Assembly: GCF_902833085.1 (NCBI RefSeq)
Contig: NZ_CADFEB010000004.1
Span: 62,001-126,000 of the forward strand
Length of the DNA stretch: 64,000 nucleotides
Direction: 5' to 3'
Source of the DNA: Burkholderia ubonensis
GTDB lineage: Bacteria > Pseudomonadota > Gammaproteobacteria > Burkholderiales > Burkholderiaceae
In this document: in pieces, positions 32,087 through 41,303 of the stretch
Numbering within the stretch: the stretch's first letter is position 1
Layout: each line of letters opens with the position of its first letter
Made by a program: the position numbers and the translations under genes
Notes under the pieces: model-generated
Databases searched by the model: none
Told to the model about the DNA's origin: nothing
What the model saw: the letters and a program-made list of their open reading frames with translations, nothing else

Positions 32087-33336
32087 GCGACGTCGTTCAC
32101 GACGGCATCGTCGGCCCGCACGTGTGGCGGAACAACCAGAAGATGGTGCCCGCCGCCGAGAGCGCGTGGGACGTCGCGCGCCGCAACAACATGCTCGGCA
32201 TCCGCGTGGCCGCGCGCGGCACGCAGAACCGGCTCGTCGATCTCGACACGCAGCGCGAGTTCGTCAACCTGAGTTCGTGCTCGTATCTCGGGCTCAACAG
32301 TCACCCCGACGTGATCCAGGGCGGCATCGACGCGCTGCGCGACGAAGGCATCACGGGGCTGTCGATGGCCGAATTCCGGATCCGGCTGGGCCTGATGGAG
32401 GAGCTCGAACACGGGCTCGCGCAGCAGTTCGGCGGCCCGGTCGTGCCCGCCGTGACGTGCAGCGCGCTCACCGCCGCGATCCTGCCGCTCCTCGCGTCCG
32501 GCCACCTGACGGACGGCGAGCCGATGGTGATGGTGTTCGACCGCTTCGCGCACTTCTCGATGGCGTTCATGAAGCCCGTGGTGGCGGACGAGTCGCTCGT
32601 GCTGACCTGCGGGCACAACGACATGGACGAGCTCGAAGCGATCTGCAAGCGCTACCCGCGGGTCGCCTACGTGTGCGACGGCGTCTATTCGGTCGGCGGC
32701 GTCGCGCGGCTCGACCGGCTGCTCGACCTGCAGGCGCGCTACGGGCTGTTCCTCTACGTCGACGATTCGCATTCGCTGTCGGTGGAAGGCGGGCGCGGCG
32801 AGGGCTACATCCGCTCGCGCCTGCCGGAGCTGAACGACCGCACGATCATCGTCGCGTCGATCGCGAAGGCGTTCGGCAGCACCGGCGGCATCGCGATGCT
32901 GCCGTCGCCGCGGCACTTCGACTTCCTGTACCGGTCCGGGCCGCTCGGCTGGTCGCAGAGCCTGCGCACCGCGGCGATCGGCACGAGCCTCGGCAGCCTG
33001 AAGGTGCACCGCAGCGACGAGCTCGCGCGGCGCCAGCGGCAGCTGCGCGAGAACATCGCGCTGTTCGACCGGCACATCGACACGCCGCAGCGCGGCAACG
33101 GACTGAACATCAAGGTCGTCGAAGTGGGGACCCAGGAGCGCGCGGTGTTCCTGTCGAACGAGCTGTACCGGCGCGGCTTCTATTGCTCCGCGGTGTTCTT
33201 CCCGATCGTCGCGCGCGACCGGGCCGGCATCCGGGTGATGCTGCGCGGCGACCTGCCGACCGAAACGATGCAGCGCTTCATCGACGTGCTCACGGCGCTG
33301 CTGGACGACCTGAACGAGGCCCCGTCGCACTACTGA
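32083..33336 (+). CDS. Alpha-oxoamine synthase (AONS/KBL-like PLP enzyme), copy A
   Basis: 417 aa, fold type I PLP enzyme. [14 protein letters not shown] is the family opening. H157 (FAHFSM) would stack on [11 protein letters not shown] (227-234) holds the aspartate that contacts the pyridine nitrogen, and K262 in [11 protein letters not shown] is the PLP lysine. These enzymes join an amino acid to an acyl-CoA with loss of CO2, giving an alpha-amino ketone. An AAGGAGG ribosome site precedes the ATG at 32083. It lies back to back with copy B. There is no bioA, bioD or bioB gene nearby, so biotin synthesis is unlikely. Confidence 0.9.
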   Translation: MSDVVHDGIVGPHVWRNNQKMVPAAESAWDVARRNNMLGIRVAARGTQNRLVDLDTQREFVNLSSCSYLGLNSHPDVIQGGIDALRDEGITGLSMAEFRIRLGLMEELEHGLAQQFGGPVVPAVTCSALTAAILPLLASGHLTDGEPMVMVFDRFAHFSMAFMKPVVADESLVLTCGHNDMDELEAICKRYPRVAYVCDGVYSVGGVARLDRLLDLQARYGLFLYVDDSHSLSVEGGRGEGYIRSRLPELNDRTIIVASIAKAFGSTGGIAMLPSPRHFDFLYRSGPLGWSQSLRTAAIGTSLGSLKVHRSDELARRQRQLRENIALFDRHIDTPQRGNGLNIKVVEVGTQERAVFLSNELYRRGFYCSAVFFPIVARDRAGIRVMLRGDLPTETMQRFIDVLTALLDDLNEAPSHY

Positions 33337-33367
33337 CCGGGCCACTGCAATCACGACGAGGAAAAAC

Positions 33368-34594
33368 ATGGGACAGATCGAGGAACTGCGCGCGCCGCGC
33401 AACCGCTACCGCAACAACGACAAGGCGATCGGCATCGGCAACGCGTTCTGGGAAGCGACGCGCGACGCCGGACTCGCGGGCATCGTCGCGAATCTCGACG
33501 GCGACGGCTATCTGAAGACGGACGACGGCCATCGTTTCCTGAACCTGAGCTGCTGCTCGTACCTGGATCTCGATTCGCATCCGTTGGTCGCCGAGGGCGC
33601 GGCGGCGGCACTGCAGCGCTACGGCGTGCTGGATCACTGCATCTCGCGGATCCGGATCCAGCTGCCGGCGCTGCTCGAGCTGGAGGCGCGGCTGTCCGCG
33701 CTGTTCCGCGCGAAAGTGGTGACGGCGATCTCGGCGAGCGCGGCCACCGCGGGCGTGCTGCCGCTGGTCGCGTCCGGGCACCTGAGCGGCGGCCCGAAGC
33801 CGGTGATGGTGTTCGACAAGCAGTGCCATTTCTCGATGAACCTGTACAAGCCGGTGTGCGGCGACGAGACGCTCGTGCTGACCTCGCCGCACAACGACAT
33901 GAACTGGCTCGAGGACGTGTGCCGCAAGTATCCGAACGTGGCCTACGTGTGCGACGGCACGTACAGCATGGGCGGCCACGCGCCCGTGCACGACCTGCTC
34001 GAACTGCAGCGCAGGTACGGGCTGTTCCTGTACTTCGACGATTCGCATTCGCTGTCGATCATGGGCGACAAGGGCGAGGGCTACATCCGCTCGAATCTCG
34101 GCGAGCTCGACGAACGGACCATCATCGTGGCAACGCTGAACAAGGCGTTCGGCACGAGCGGCGCGGCGATCATGTTCGGCCCGAAGGGGCCGGACACGGC
34201 GCTGCTGCTCGAACGCTTCGGCGGCCCGCTCGCGTGGTCGCAGCCGATGAACACCGCCGCGATCGGCGCGTCGCTCGTGGTGGCCGAACTGCACGACAGC
34301 CCCGAACTCGGCGTGCGCCAGCGCCGGCTGCAGGCGCACATCGCGCAATTCGACCGCCGCGTCGCCACCGAGCAGAGCGGCAACGGCTTTCCGATCAAGC
34401 TCGTCGCCGGCCACGGCGACAAGGTGATCGCGGCCGGCCAGCAGCTCTACCGGCAGGGCTTCTATGTGTCGCCGGTGTTCTTCCCGATCGTGCCGCGCGA
34501 CCAGGCCGGCTTGCGCGTGATGGTGCGCGCCGGCATCGACGACGCGGAAATGACGCGCCTGTGCGAGGCCGTCGCCTCGCTGGACCTCCACTGA
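33368..34594 (+). CDS. Alpha-oxoamine synthase, copy B
   Basis: 408 aa, homologous to copy A. Shared blocks are NLSCCSYLDLDSHP, H154 (CHFSM), DDSHSLSI (224-231) and K259 in TLNKAFGTSG, so the PLP site is intact. Identity to copy A is moderate by eye, suggesting an old duplication with divided function: for instance two different amino acid or acyl donors, or a heterodimer as in serine palmitoyltransferases. Both copies keep the lysine, which argues against one being a purely structural subunit. Confidence 0.9.
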   Translation: MGQIEELRAPRNRYRNNDKAIGIGNAFWEATRDAGLAGIVANLDGDGYLKTDDGHRFLNLSCCSYLDLDSHPLVAEGAAAALQRYGVLDHCISRIRIQLPALLELEARLSALFRAKVVTAISASAATAGVLPLVASGHLSGGPKPVMVFDKQCHFSMNLYKPVCGDETLVLTSPHNDMNWLEDVCRKYPNVAYVCDGTYSMGGHAPVHDLLELQRRYGLFLYFDDSHSLSIMGDKGEGYIRSNLGELDERTIIVATLNKAFGTSGAAIMFGPKGPDTALLLERFGGPLAWSQPMNTAAIGASLVVAELHDSPELGVRQRRLQAHIAQFDRRVATEQSGNGFPIKLVAGHGDKVIAAGQQLYRQGFYVSPVFFPIVPRDQAGLRVMVRAGIDDAEMTRLCEAVASLDLH

Positions 34595-34630
34595 GCCGCG
34601 CCGCGGCCGCTACCGACAAAGGATATCGAC

Positions 34631-35530
34631 ATGACCCGCCTGCAATCCGACAAGCTTCGCCAATCCCTCATCGACGTCAGCAACGGCGACGTCACGTTCG
34701 AAGACGGCCGCTTCGTGCCGTCGCCCGGCCTGACCGAGGCCGCCGCGCGCCTGATGGAGCGCGACAACGGCTTCGTCGTCGTGTACGGCGCGGGCGCGCT
34801 GCTCGCGAGCCGCCGGCTCGATCTTGCCGAACATCGCGATCTCGTCTACGCGCTGTACGAGGACATCTTCCGCAAGGCGATGCAGCACGTCGAATTCGCG
34901 CGCTACAACGTGACCAAGCGCGATTTCACGCTCGCGTACATGGACGTCGACGGCTACCAGAACAACAGGAACTTCTCGCACGACGGCAAGGTGGACGGCC
35001 GCGAATACTCGACGACCAAGTGCATCCATTTCGATACGGCAACGCCGTTCGTCGCGAACGTCTACGGGCCGAACCGCAACATCGAGGGCGGCTACCCGGT
35101 GATCGCGGACGTGCCCGCCTACTGCCGCGACCACGGCGTCGCGCCGCGCGACATGGTGACCAACATTCCGGCCAACTACAACGTCGCGATTCGCGAGGAG
35201 CACTACCAGGCGCTGCTCGACGACTATTCGTTCTGCGTGAAGGTGAACCTCGACACCGACATGGTGATGGTGATGCTGTCGAACGAGGTGGAGTTCGGCG
35301 TCGCGCACGGCGCGACGGACCCGCGGCGCATCGTGCCCGGCGAGGCGTCGGCGCGCCCGATCCGCCATTACGAGTACCAGTACCACGCGGAAGAGCACTA
35401 CGCCGAATGGCTCGACTACTACGGCATCGCGCAATCGGAGATCCGCGACCACGACGGCACGGTGAACCTGTCGCTCGACTATTACAAGAAGGGCAACCGG
35501 ATCCACCACGTGATCGAGGTGGGCAACTGA
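34631..35530 (+). CDS. Unassigned HxD...H...R protein, putative non-haem iron oxygenase, copy B
   Basis: 299 aa, homologue of copy A (29035-29946). The conserved centre is TTKCIHFDTATPF, VYGPNRNIEGGYPVI and NIPANYNVA, with H133, D135, H226 and R245 at the same spacing as in copy A. The C-terminal RPIRHYEYQY block is also shared. Function is inferred only from the metal-ligand pattern. The TGA stop overlaps the desaturase ATG by one base (TGATG), so the two are translationally coupled and may act in sequence. Confidence 0.75.
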   Translation: MTRLQSDKLRQSLIDVSNGDVTFEDGRFVPSPGLTEAAARLMERDNGFVVVYGAGALLASRRLDLAEHRDLVYALYEDIFRKAMQHVEFARYNVTKRDFTLAYMDVDGYQNNRNFSHDGKVDGREYSTTKCIHFDTATPFVANVYGPNRNIEGGYPVIADVPAYCRDHGVAPRDMVTNIPANYNVAIREEHYQALLDDYSFCVKVNLDTDMVMVMLSNEVEFGVAHGATDPRRIVPGEASARPIRHYEYQYHAEEHYAEWLDYYGIAQSEIRDHDGTVNLSLDYYKKGNRIHHVIEVGN

Positions 35531-36504
35531 TGCCGGCATATCGCAAGCACCGGTTTGCCGCGTCGATCCGCGAACAGGTCCGGCCGCTTTACCAGTCGAA
35601 CAACTGGCGCGGCGGTGTCGCGGTGCTCGGGGATTACGCGGTGATCGCGCTTGCGGCGGCGGGCGGCGCGCGCTGGCCGTGGCTCGCGCCCGCCGCGATT
35701 TTCGTGATCGGCTCGCGCCAGCGGGCGCTCGTCACGCTGCTGCATGACGGCGTCCACCTGTCGCTCGCGCGTGCGCGCTGGCTGAACCGGTTCCTGACGC
35801 GCTGGCCGGCGGGCTTCGCGGTGTTCCAGAGCGACGAGTACTACCGGGCGATCCACGTGCCCGCGCATCACGGTCATCTCGGCGACCCGCAGCGCGACCC
35901 CGACTACGTCGGCTTCCGCGAGAGCGGCCTGCTGGCGGTGACGAGCAGCCGCGCGTTCCTGAGCGGCTTCTTTTTCAAGACGCTGCTGCTCGGCAACGCG
36001 CTCGGCAACGTGCGCGAGCTGGTGGCGGGCCGCATCGCGTACATGGCCGGCAAGCGTGGCGACCTTGCGCGGCTCGCGGCGGCGCAGGCGGTCGTCGCGG
36101 CCGCGCTGTCGTGGCTCGCGGGCCCGCTCGGCTATCTGTGGTTCTGGCTGGTGCCGTTTCTCACCGTGTCGCACGTGCTCGCGTGGTTTCTCGAGATCAC
36201 CGAGCACTACCGGCTGTTCGGCGAGGACCGCTCCGAGCTGGAGATCACCCGCAACCGCTTTCCGTGCTGGTGGGAGCGCTGCTTCTTCGGCATGCACGGC
36301 GAGACCTGGCATTTGACCCACCACCTGTTTCCCGGCGTGCCGTTCTGGAACCTGCGCCGGGTGCACGAGATCCTGCTGCAGGACGACGCGTACCGGGCGG
36401 CCAACGCCGCGCGGGGCGGGCTGCTGTCCGCCCCGGCCGGGCGCGTGAGCATCCTGCGCGAGATTCTCGACGATATCGACCGAACCCATTGGAGACCACT
36501 ATGA
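35530..36504 (+). CDS. Membrane fatty-acid-desaturase-like diiron protein
   Basis: 324 aa. The three histidine boxes are HDGVH, HVPAHHGH and HLTHH, the usual eight-His diiron set. About four hydrophobic segments flank them. It belongs to the FA_desaturase superfamily, whose members desaturate or hydroxylate lipids or small molecules at the inner membrane. With no lipid or acyl-carrier gene in the cluster, a small-molecule substrate is likely. It overlaps the genes on both sides by 1 and 4 bp. Confidence 0.88.
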   Translation: MPAYRKHRFAASIREQVRPLYQSNNWRGGVAVLGDYAVIALAAAGGARWPWLAPAAIFVIGSRQRALVTLLHDGVHLSLARARWLNRFLTRWPAGFAVFQSDEYYRAIHVPAHHGHLGDPQRDPDYVGFRESGLLAVTSSRAFLSGFFFKTLLLGNALGNVRELVAGRIAYMAGKRGDLARLAAAQAVVAAALSWLAGPLGYLWFWLVPFLTVSHVLAWFLEITEHYRLFGEDRSELEITRNRFPCWWERCFFGMHGETWHLTHHLFPGVPFWNLRRVHEILLQDDAYRAANAARGGLLSAPAGRVSILREILDDIDRTHWRPL

Positions 36505-37400
36505 GCGCGATTCCCGTGATCGACCTGACGCCGTCGCTCGACGGCGACCCGGCCGGCGAGCGCGACGTCGCCCGGCAGATCGACGACGCCTGCCGCAGCG
36601 TCGGCTTCTTCACCGTCTGCGGGCACGGCGTGCCGCGCGACGTGATCGTCGGCGCGCAGGCCGCGTCGAAGCGCTTCTTCGAGCTGCCGCTCGCCGAGAA
36701 ACTGCGCTGCAGGCTGCCGACCGGCTTCACGTTCGGCAGCGACGAATACACCCCTTACGGCTACAGCGGCCTGCTCGAGGAGAACGCGTTCGCGTTCATG
36801 GGCGTGAAGGGCAAGCCGGCCGACTACGTGGAGAAGTACAGCGCGGGCAAGCTCGTGCTCGACGACGGGGAGGCGTTGCCGTTCCCCGACGGCGCGCTCG
36901 GGAATGAACTGCGCGGCGCGCTCAAGGCGTACTATCGTGCCTGCGAAGCGCTGTCGGACCGGCTGATGCGCCTCTTCACGATTTCGCTCGGCCTGCCGCG
37001 CGATTTCTTCACGATCCGCACCGACCAGTCCGCCGATTCGTTGCGCTCGCATCTTTACCCGGCCTTCACCGGCCCGATCGAGCACGATCAGGGCATGGGC
37101 GCACATACCGACAGCAGCCTGATTTCGCTGCTGACCCAGACGTCACAGGGCATCGAGGTGCGCATCGGCGGCCGGGAATGGGTTTCACCCGGGCTGGGCG
37201 ACGTCGATCATTTCCTCGTCAACATCGGCGACCTGCTGTCGCACTGGTCGAACGGCGAGTATCTGTCGACCGAGCACCGCGTGGTCCTGCTCGACCAGCC
37301 CAGGCAGTCGATTGTTTTCTTCAAGTTAACGAACGACGACATGCTCGTCGAATTCGGCAACAAACAGATGGATGCATTGTTCGGCCGCGATACGGTCTGA
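36501..37400 (+). CDS. Isopenicillin N synthase-like 2-oxoglutarate/Fe(II) oxygenase, copy B
   Basis: 299 aa, paralogue of copy A (27051-28019). Iron ligands H202-x-D204 (AHTDSSLISLL) and H259 (STEHRV), and R268-Q-S270 for 2-oxoglutarate, are intact. Shared blocks include VGFFTVCGHG, TPYGYSGLLEENAFAF and DHFLVNIGDL. It is about 20 residues shorter than copy A at the C-terminus. The start overlaps the desaturase stop by 4 bp. Confidence 0.9.
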   Translation: MSAIPVIDLTPSLDGDPAGERDVARQIDDACRSVGFFTVCGHGVPRDVIVGAQAASKRFFELPLAEKLRCRLPTGFTFGSDEYTPYGYSGLLEENAFAFMGVKGKPADYVEKYSAGKLVLDDGEALPFPDGALGNELRGALKAYYRACEALSDRLMRLFTISLGLPRDFFTIRTDQSADSLRSHLYPAFTGPIEHDQGMGAHTDSSLISLLTQTSQGIEVRIGGREWVSPGLGDVDHFLVNIGDLLSHWSNGEYLSTEHRVVLLDQPRQSIVFFKLTNDDMLVEFGNKQMDALFGRDTV

Positions 37401-37458
37401 TTGCGGCCTGATCCTGCGGCGGCGCTTGCGGCGCCGCCCCCTTCCGACGGAGACATGC

Positions 37459-38373
37459 TTGAAGCCGCCTTATTCCTACGATGCGCTGTACGCGGCCGCG
37501 AAGCTCGGCGACCTGATCGACGAACTGGACGAACTGGTGCGCGGCGGCGGGCACCGGCACATCACGGTGCCGCCGCGCGAGATCGTGCCGGCGGGCGACG
37601 CGGGCCTGTGCCTGTCGATGCCGGCAGTGAGCGCGCGGCACGGGCTCTACATCAACAAGGTCGCGACGATCTTCGAACGCGCGCCGGACGACGTGCTGCC
37701 GCGCATCCACGCGCTCGTCGCGGCGTTTTCCTCGACCACCGGCGAGCTGCTCGGGCTGTTCGACGGCGCGGCCGTCACCAACCTGAAGTGCGCGGCGGTC
37801 TCGGCGCTCGTCACGCGCTACTGCGCGGCCGAGCGGGCCGAGGTGCTCGCCGTGATCGGCGCGGGCGTGCAGGCGCGCCAGCAGGTCGCGGCCGTCTGCG
37901 CGGTGCGCCCGATCCGCGAAATCCGGCTGTACGCGCGCGATCCGGCGCGGCTCGCCGCGTTCGCGGGCGACGTGGCGGCGCAGTGCGGCCCGCGCGTTGC
38001 GATCGTGCGCGCGCGCTCGGTCGACGACGCGATCGACGGCGCGGACGTGATCGGCACGGCCACCGCGTCGGACCGGCCGCTCGGCCGCTTCGCGAACCTG
38101 CGGCCGGGCGTGCACATCAACTGCATGGGCGGGCATACGACCGAGTCGCGCGAGCTGCCGAACACGCTGCTGCGCGACGCGGTGCTGATCGTCGAGGACG
38201 TGCCGACCGCGATCGAGGAAGCGGGCGAGCTGCATCGCGACGCGCTCGATCTCGGCCGTCTCGCGGCGCAGCCGGTGGCCGACCTGCGGCGGCGCACCAC
38301 CGTGTTCAGCTCGACGGGCCACGCGTTTCTCGATCTGGCGACGGTCGCCTACCTGCTGAAAGCGGTGGGCTGA
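37459..38373 (+). CDS. Ornithine cyclodeaminase / mu-crystallin family protein
   Basis: 304 aa from a TTG start at 37459, chosen because GACGGAG lies at RBS distance. The next upstream in-frame ATG (37372) overlaps the preceding gene and gives an arginine-rich leader that does not fit the family. The NAD(P)-binding turn is VIGAGVQARQQV; the substrate-side segment is AVTNLKCAAVSAL. Family members include ornithine cyclodeaminase, ketimine reductases and SbnB-type amino-acid coupling enzymes. The likely role is reduction or formation of an imine on an amino-acid-like intermediate. Confidence 0.85.
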   Translation: MKPPYSYDALYAAAKLGDLIDELDELVRGGGHRHITVPPREIVPAGDAGLCLSMPAVSARHGLYINKVATIFERAPDDVLPRIHALVAAFSSTTGELLGLFDGAAVTNLKCAAVSALVTRYCAAERAEVLAVIGAGVQARQQVAAVCAVRPIREIRLYARDPARLAAFAGDVAAQCGPRVAIVRARSVDDAIDGADVIGTATASDRPLGRFANLRPGVHINCMGGHTTESRELPNTLLRDAVLIVEDVPTAIEEAGELHRDALDLGRLAAQPVADLRRRTTVFSSTGHAFLDLATVAYLLKAVG

Positions 38374-38374
38374 C

Positions 38375-39829
38375 ATGGCCGATCTCGAACTCGATGCGGC
38401 GCCCGGCGCCGCGCCGCGAAATGCGGCGCTCGCGCGGCAAGGCTGGCTGGCGGTGCTGGGGGGGATCGTCGCGGTCCTGATGAGCGTGATGGACCTTCAG
38501 ATGATGAACGCCGCGATGGCGCAGATCCAGGCGGGCGTGCACGCACCGCTCGGCGCGGGCGCGTGGCTGTCGTCCGCCTACCTGCTCGGCGAGGCGGCGA
38601 TGCTGCCGGTGTCGGGCATGCTGCTGGCCCGGCTCGGCAGCGCACGGTATGCGCGCTTGTTCATCCTGCTGTTCGTCGCCGTATCGATCCTCTGCACGTT
38701 CGCCACCGGCATGACCGGGCTCGCGGTGCTGCGCGCCGCGCAAGGGCTCGCGAGCGGCGCGCTGATTCCGTTCGCCTACGTGCTCATCATCCAGCGCCTG
38801 CCGCGCGACGAGCATGCGCGCGCGTTCGCGGTGTTCGGCGCGACGATGGCGCTCGCGCCGACGCTCGGGCCGGCCGTGGGCGGCGCGCTGGCCGCGCTGT
38901 TCGACTGGCGGGTGCTGTTCTACATCAACGTGCCGATCGGCGCGCTCGCGCTCGTGCTGACGCATGCCGGCCTGCGCCGGCTGCCGGCCGCCGACGCGAG
39001 CGCGCAGTCGGTCGACTGGCGCAGCGTGGCGACGCTCGCCGTCGCGCTCGGCGCGCTGCAGTTCGTGCTGCAGGAAGGGCGCGGCCTCGGCTGGCTCGAT
39101 TCGCCGCTCATCGTCGCGCTGCTCGCGCTCGCCGGGCTGATGCTGGTCGGCTTCGTCGGCAGCGAGCTGCACAGCACGCGCGCGCTCGTCGATCGCGGCC
39201 TGCTGCGCAACCAGCAGTTCGTGATGGCGTGCGCCGCGAACGCGCTGGCCTGCGGCGCGACCTTCGCCAGCTACTTCGCGATTCCGTATTTCCTGATCTC
39301 GGTACGCGGCGCGCAGCCGCAGCAGATCGGGCAGGTCATCATGCTGACCGGCGCAACGCAGTTCGTCGTGCTGTGGTTCACGCCGGCGATCGGCAGGCGG
39401 CTGCCGCTGTTCGTCACGATCGCGCTCGGCGCGGGCCTGTTCGCGGCGGGCACGTTCGGCTGGAGCGCGCTCGTCGCGCACTACACCGGCGCGGGCGTGG
39501 CGGCGGCGCAGATCGCGCGCGGCATCGGGCTGTCGCTGCTGCTCGCGCCGCTGTGCGTGGCGGCGACGACGGTGGCCCAGCCCGCGCAGGCGGCGAGCGC
39601 GTCGATCCTGTACAACATGTCGCGCAGCCTCGGCGGCTCGCTCGGCGTCACGCTCGCGGCGGCCGGGATCGACGCGGCACGGGCGGCGCGCACGCTGGCG
39701 CCGGGCAGCGGCGCGACGGTGTTCGCGCACGCGTTCGGCTGGATGGGCGCGGTGGTGGCGGCGATCGGCGCCGCCTTTTGCATCGCATGGTTCGCGCGGC
39801 GCGCGAACGTGCATTCCGGAGAGGGTTGA
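38375..39829 (+). CDS. DHA2 (EmrB/QacA-type) MFS exporter, copy A
   Basis: 484 aa, about 14 hydrophobic segments as in DHA2 drug:H+ antiporters. It has the first-segment motif (VMDLQMMNAAMAQIQ) and the antiporter motif C region (TLGPAVGGALAAL). It starts 1 bp after the previous stop and is followed 2 bp later by copy B. Likely exports the product or an intermediate across the inner membrane. Confidence 0.88.
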   Translation: MADLELDAAPGAAPRNAALARQGWLAVLGGIVAVLMSVMDLQMMNAAMAQIQAGVHAPLGAGAWLSSAYLLGEAAMLPVSGMLLARLGSARYARLFILLFVAVSILCTFATGMTGLAVLRAAQGLASGALIPFAYVLIIQRLPRDEHARAFAVFGATMALAPTLGPAVGGALAALFDWRVLFYINVPIGALALVLTHAGLRRLPAADASAQSVDWRSVATLAVALGALQFVLQEGRGLGWLDSPLIVALLALAGLMLVGFVGSELHSTRALVDRGLLRNQQFVMACAANALACGATFASYFAIPYFLISVRGAQPQQIGQVIMLTGATQFVVLWFTPAIGRRLPLFVTIALGAGLFAAGTFGWSALVAHYTGAGVAAAQIARGIGLSLLLAPLCVAATTVAQPAQAASASILYNMSRSLGGSLGVTLAAAGIDAARAARTLAPGSGATVFAHAFGWMGAVVAAIGAAFCIAWFARRANVHSGEG

Positions 39830-39831
39830 GC

Positions 39832-41259
39832 ATGGCTTGGCGCAGTGTGATCGGCAGCATCGTCGCGGTCCTGATGACCATCATGGACATCCAGATCACC
39901 AACGCGGCCATCGGCCCCATCCAGGCGGCGCTGCACGCGCCGCTCGCCGATGCGTCGTGGATTTCGTCGGCCTACCTGATCGCCGAGATCGTCACGCTGC
40001 CGCTGACCGGGCTGCTGTCGCGGCGGCTCGGCTACCGGCGCTATGCGCAGGTGTTCAGCGTGATGTTCATGGCGGCGTCGGTGCTGTGCGCGCAATCGAC
40101 GAGCTTCGAGATGCTGGTCGGCTGCCGGCTGCTGCAGGGCGTCGCGGGCGGCGCGCTGATGCCGCTCGCGTACAGCCTGATCATGACGCGCCTGCCCGAC
40201 GGCGAGCACGGCCGCGCGATGTCGCTGTTCGGCGCGATGGTGACGCTCGCGCCGATGCTCGGGCCGGTGATGGGCGGCTTCCTGACCGCGCACTTCGGCT
40301 GGGCGTCGATCTTCTACCTCAACCTGCCGATCGGGCTCGTCGGGCTCGCGCTGATGATGAGCGGGCTGCGCGACGAGCCCGCCGCCGGCCGCGAGCGGAC
40401 CCGGGTCGACTGGCCGGGCCTCGTGCTGATCGTGATCGGGCTCGGCAGCCTGCAATACGTGCTCGAGGAGGGCAACCGCTACGGCTGGTTCGCGTCGCGC
40501 GACATCGCGGTGCTGACGGGCGTGGCGCTCGTCGCGCTGGCGGCATTCGTGGTGCGCGAGCGGGCGAGCGCGCACCCGCTCGTGGCGCTCGGCCTGCTCG
40601 CGAACCGGCAGCTGCGGATCGCGTGCGCGGCGAACGTGACGACGGGCGCGGCGGTCTTCGGCACCTACTTTCTCGTGCCGTATTTCCTGATCGAGCTGCA
40701 GCGCTACACGCCCGCGCAGATCAGCCTCGTGATCCTGTACGGCGGCGCGGTGCAGTTGTCGATCCTCGGCTTCATTCCGCGCATCCTGAAACGCGTGCAC
40801 GTGCATGTGCTGGTCGTCGTGGGCGCGCTGCTGTCCTGCATCAGCGCGTGGATGTGGAGCCTGGCCGCGGCGGATTTCAGCTATGCGTCGGTGGTCGTCG
40901 CGCAGTTGCTGCGCGGGCTCGGCTTCACGCTGATGCTGACGCCGCTCGGCGTGCTCGCGACGACCGCGACGGTCAAGCACGATGCGCCGTCCGCGTCGAT
41001 CCTGTTCAACATCTCCCGCAGCCTCGGCGGCGCGATCGGCGTGGCGCTGCTGACGGCGCTCGTCGGGATTCGCCATGCCGCCTATCTCGACGGATCGGGC
41101 GGCGCGCACGGCGCGGCGGACGACCGCGCGGGTTTCGTGCTGGCGTTCGGCCAGACCTTCGCGGTGATGGCGGGCTTTCTCGCGGCGATGGCGCTGGCGT
41201 TCGCCGCGCTGCACGTCCGGCAGGCCGCCCGCGCGCGGCAGGCCGCACGCGGCGCATAG
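39832..41259 (+). CDS. DHA2 (EmrB/QacA-type) MFS exporter, copy B
   Basis: 475 aa. The N-terminus (IVAVLMTIMDIQITNAAIGPIQAALHAPLADASWISSAYL) closely parallels copy A, and motif C reads MLGPVMGGFLTAHFGW. Last gene of the rightward operon. No strong T-run follows; only a weak inverted repeat (GCCCGT / ACGGGC, 41261-41282) lies before the convergent ligase gene. Two exporters from one duplication may handle two related products or form a hetero-unit. Confidence 0.88.
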   Translation: MAWRSVIGSIVAVLMTIMDIQITNAAIGPIQAALHAPLADASWISSAYLIAEIVTLPLTGLLSRRLGYRRYAQVFSVMFMAASVLCAQSTSFEMLVGCRLLQGVAGGALMPLAYSLIMTRLPDGEHGRAMSLFGAMVTLAPMLGPVMGGFLTAHFGWASIFYLNLPIGLVGLALMMSGLRDEPAAGRERTRVDWPGLVLIVIGLGSLQYVLEEGNRYGWFASRDIAVLTGVALVALAAFVVRERASAHPLVALGLLANRQLRIACAANVTTGAAVFGTYFLVPYFLIELQRYTPAQISLVILYGGAVQLSILGFIPRILKRVHVHVLVVVGALLSCISAWMWSLAAADFSYASVVVAQLLRGLGFTLMLTPLGVLATTATVKHDAPSASILFNISRSLGGAIGVALLTALVGIRHAAYLDGSGGAHGAADDRAGFVLAFGQTFAVMAGFLAAMALAFAALHVRQAARARQAARGA

Positions 41260-41303
41260 GGCCCGTCACGCTCGTAACGGGCTTGCGAACGTGCCCGGCC
41301 GCG

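Noticed and set aside
32083..34594. Biotin synthesis genes (bioF)
   Set aside because: Two synthase copies but no bioA, bioB, bioC or bioD; context is oxygenases and a ligase.
37372..38373. ATG start at 37372 for the cyclodeaminase-like gene
   Set aside because: It overlaps the previous gene and gives an arginine-rich leader; TTG at 37459 has a ribosome site.
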